Part shown: positions 5,121 to 5,230 of the stretch, piece after piece
Layout: each line of letters opens with the position of its first letter
Numbering within the stretch: position 1 is the stretch's first letter
NCBI GenBank assembly: GCA_964585575.1
Contig: CAZPEM010000183.1
Location: 1-5,230, forward strand
Direction: 5' to 3'
Source: UBA4655 sp964585575
Lineage (GTDB): Bacteria > Planctomycetota > Planctomycetia > Pirellulales > UBA1268
DNA length: 5,230 nt
Program-made: the position numbers and the translations under genes
The notes under the pieces: generated by a model
Told to the model about the DNA's origin: nothing
What the model saw: the letters and a program-made list of their open reading frames with translations, nothing else
The model's database searches: none

Positions 5121-5230
5121 GGCCCCGAACCCGCAGAGTTGACCAGCGTTGACCGTGAGGGGCTGTCCGTGCCCGGGAGCCGGCGTATGCCGACAAGCGA
5201 AGCAAGGATTGCGGAGCGAAGTCGGCATCC
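5121..5230 (+). repeat. Dispersed-type intergenic repeat, copy 2 (runs off the right edge)
   Basis: The head at 5121-5187 matches 285-351 at 58 of 67 bases in the same orientation. It contains two exact GTTGACC words 10 bp apart (5138-5144 and 5148-5154). A hairpin with a GGA loop follows. Copy 2 lacks the first hairpin present in copy 1 (352-393), so the conserved head and conserved GGA hairpin are joined by different spacers. It sits 17 bp upstream of the tgt start codon, so it is likely to overlap the upstream promoter region. The right end lies beyond the window. Confidence 0.8.
5187..5228 (+). repeat. Two-level hairpin in repeat copy 2
   Basis: ATGCCGAC (5187-5194) is perfectly complementary to GTCGGCAT (5221-5228). 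Inside, GCAA (5202-5205) pairs with TTGC (5209-5212) around the loop GGA (5206-5208). Between the two stems lie AAGCGAA on the left and GGAGCGAA on the right, which are similar purine-rich strands. The inner stem and its flanks match those at 399-425 of copy 1. Confidence 0.65.

Noticed and set aside
5138..5154. Paired TTGACC words on the plus strand as -35 promoter elements
   Set aside because: No -10-like sequence lies 16-18 bp downstream of either word, and no plus-strand gene follows within the window. The words are simply part of the repeat head.
5105..5187. A preQ1 riboswitch upstream of tgt
   Set aside because: The upstream DNA is repeat sequence lacking the short C-rich loop and A-rich tail of preQ1 aptamers, and the promoter candidate leaves no 5' leader.
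4386..5228. A 280-codon minus-strand frame overlapping tgt and repeat copy 2
   Set aside because: It is a Gly/Arg-rich alternate frame of tgt; the Tgt frame carries all catalytic and zinc residues.

Overview
The window is a GC-rich piece of a bacterial chromosome carrying one conserved housekeeping operon, read entirely on the minus strand: tgt, then yajC, then a fused secD-secF gene, followed by the first 47 codons of a further minus-strand gene that leaves the window at its left edge. The tgt-yajC-secD-secF order is widespread in bacteria. The secD-secF fusion, an extra N-terminal membrane segment on SecD, an enlarged SecF periplasmic region, high GC and weak or absent Shine-Dalgarno sequences fit a planctomycete-like organism. 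That assignment is an inference; no rRNA or other decisive marker is present.

Layout from right to left, in the direction of transcription: a dispersed-type repeat (5121 to the right edge) lies directly upstream of tgt (5104-3959). A gap of about 100 bp with a possible promoter precedes yajC (3857-3411). secDF (3408-463) follows almost without a gap. A second, longer copy of the same repeat (281-443) lies just after secDF, and a fragment of a third copy (444 to about 483) runs into the secDF stop codon. About 140 bp of non-coding DNA separate this from the partial gene (142-1), which begins with a signal-peptide-like or membrane-anchor sequence.

SecDF and YajC form the accessory complex of the SecYEG channel, in which SecDF uses the proton gradient to help pull proteins out. 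Tgt inserts a 7-deazaguanine base into the anticodon of queuosine tRNAs and is linked to the sec genes by conserved gene order rather than by a shared reaction.

The coding part is ordinary in kind but has notable details. The Tgt base-binding pocket reads Asp-Asp-Val where E. coli has Asp-Glu-Cys, resembling the eukaryotic enzyme. The first periplasmic domain of SecF appears to be duplicated. The most unusual non-coding signal is the repeat that brackets the operon. It has a conserved head of about 67 bp followed by small hairpins, all capped by the triloop GGA and flanked by similar AGCG(G/A)A and G(A/G)AGCG sequences. I see no defence system, CRISPR array, transposase, rRNA or tRNA.
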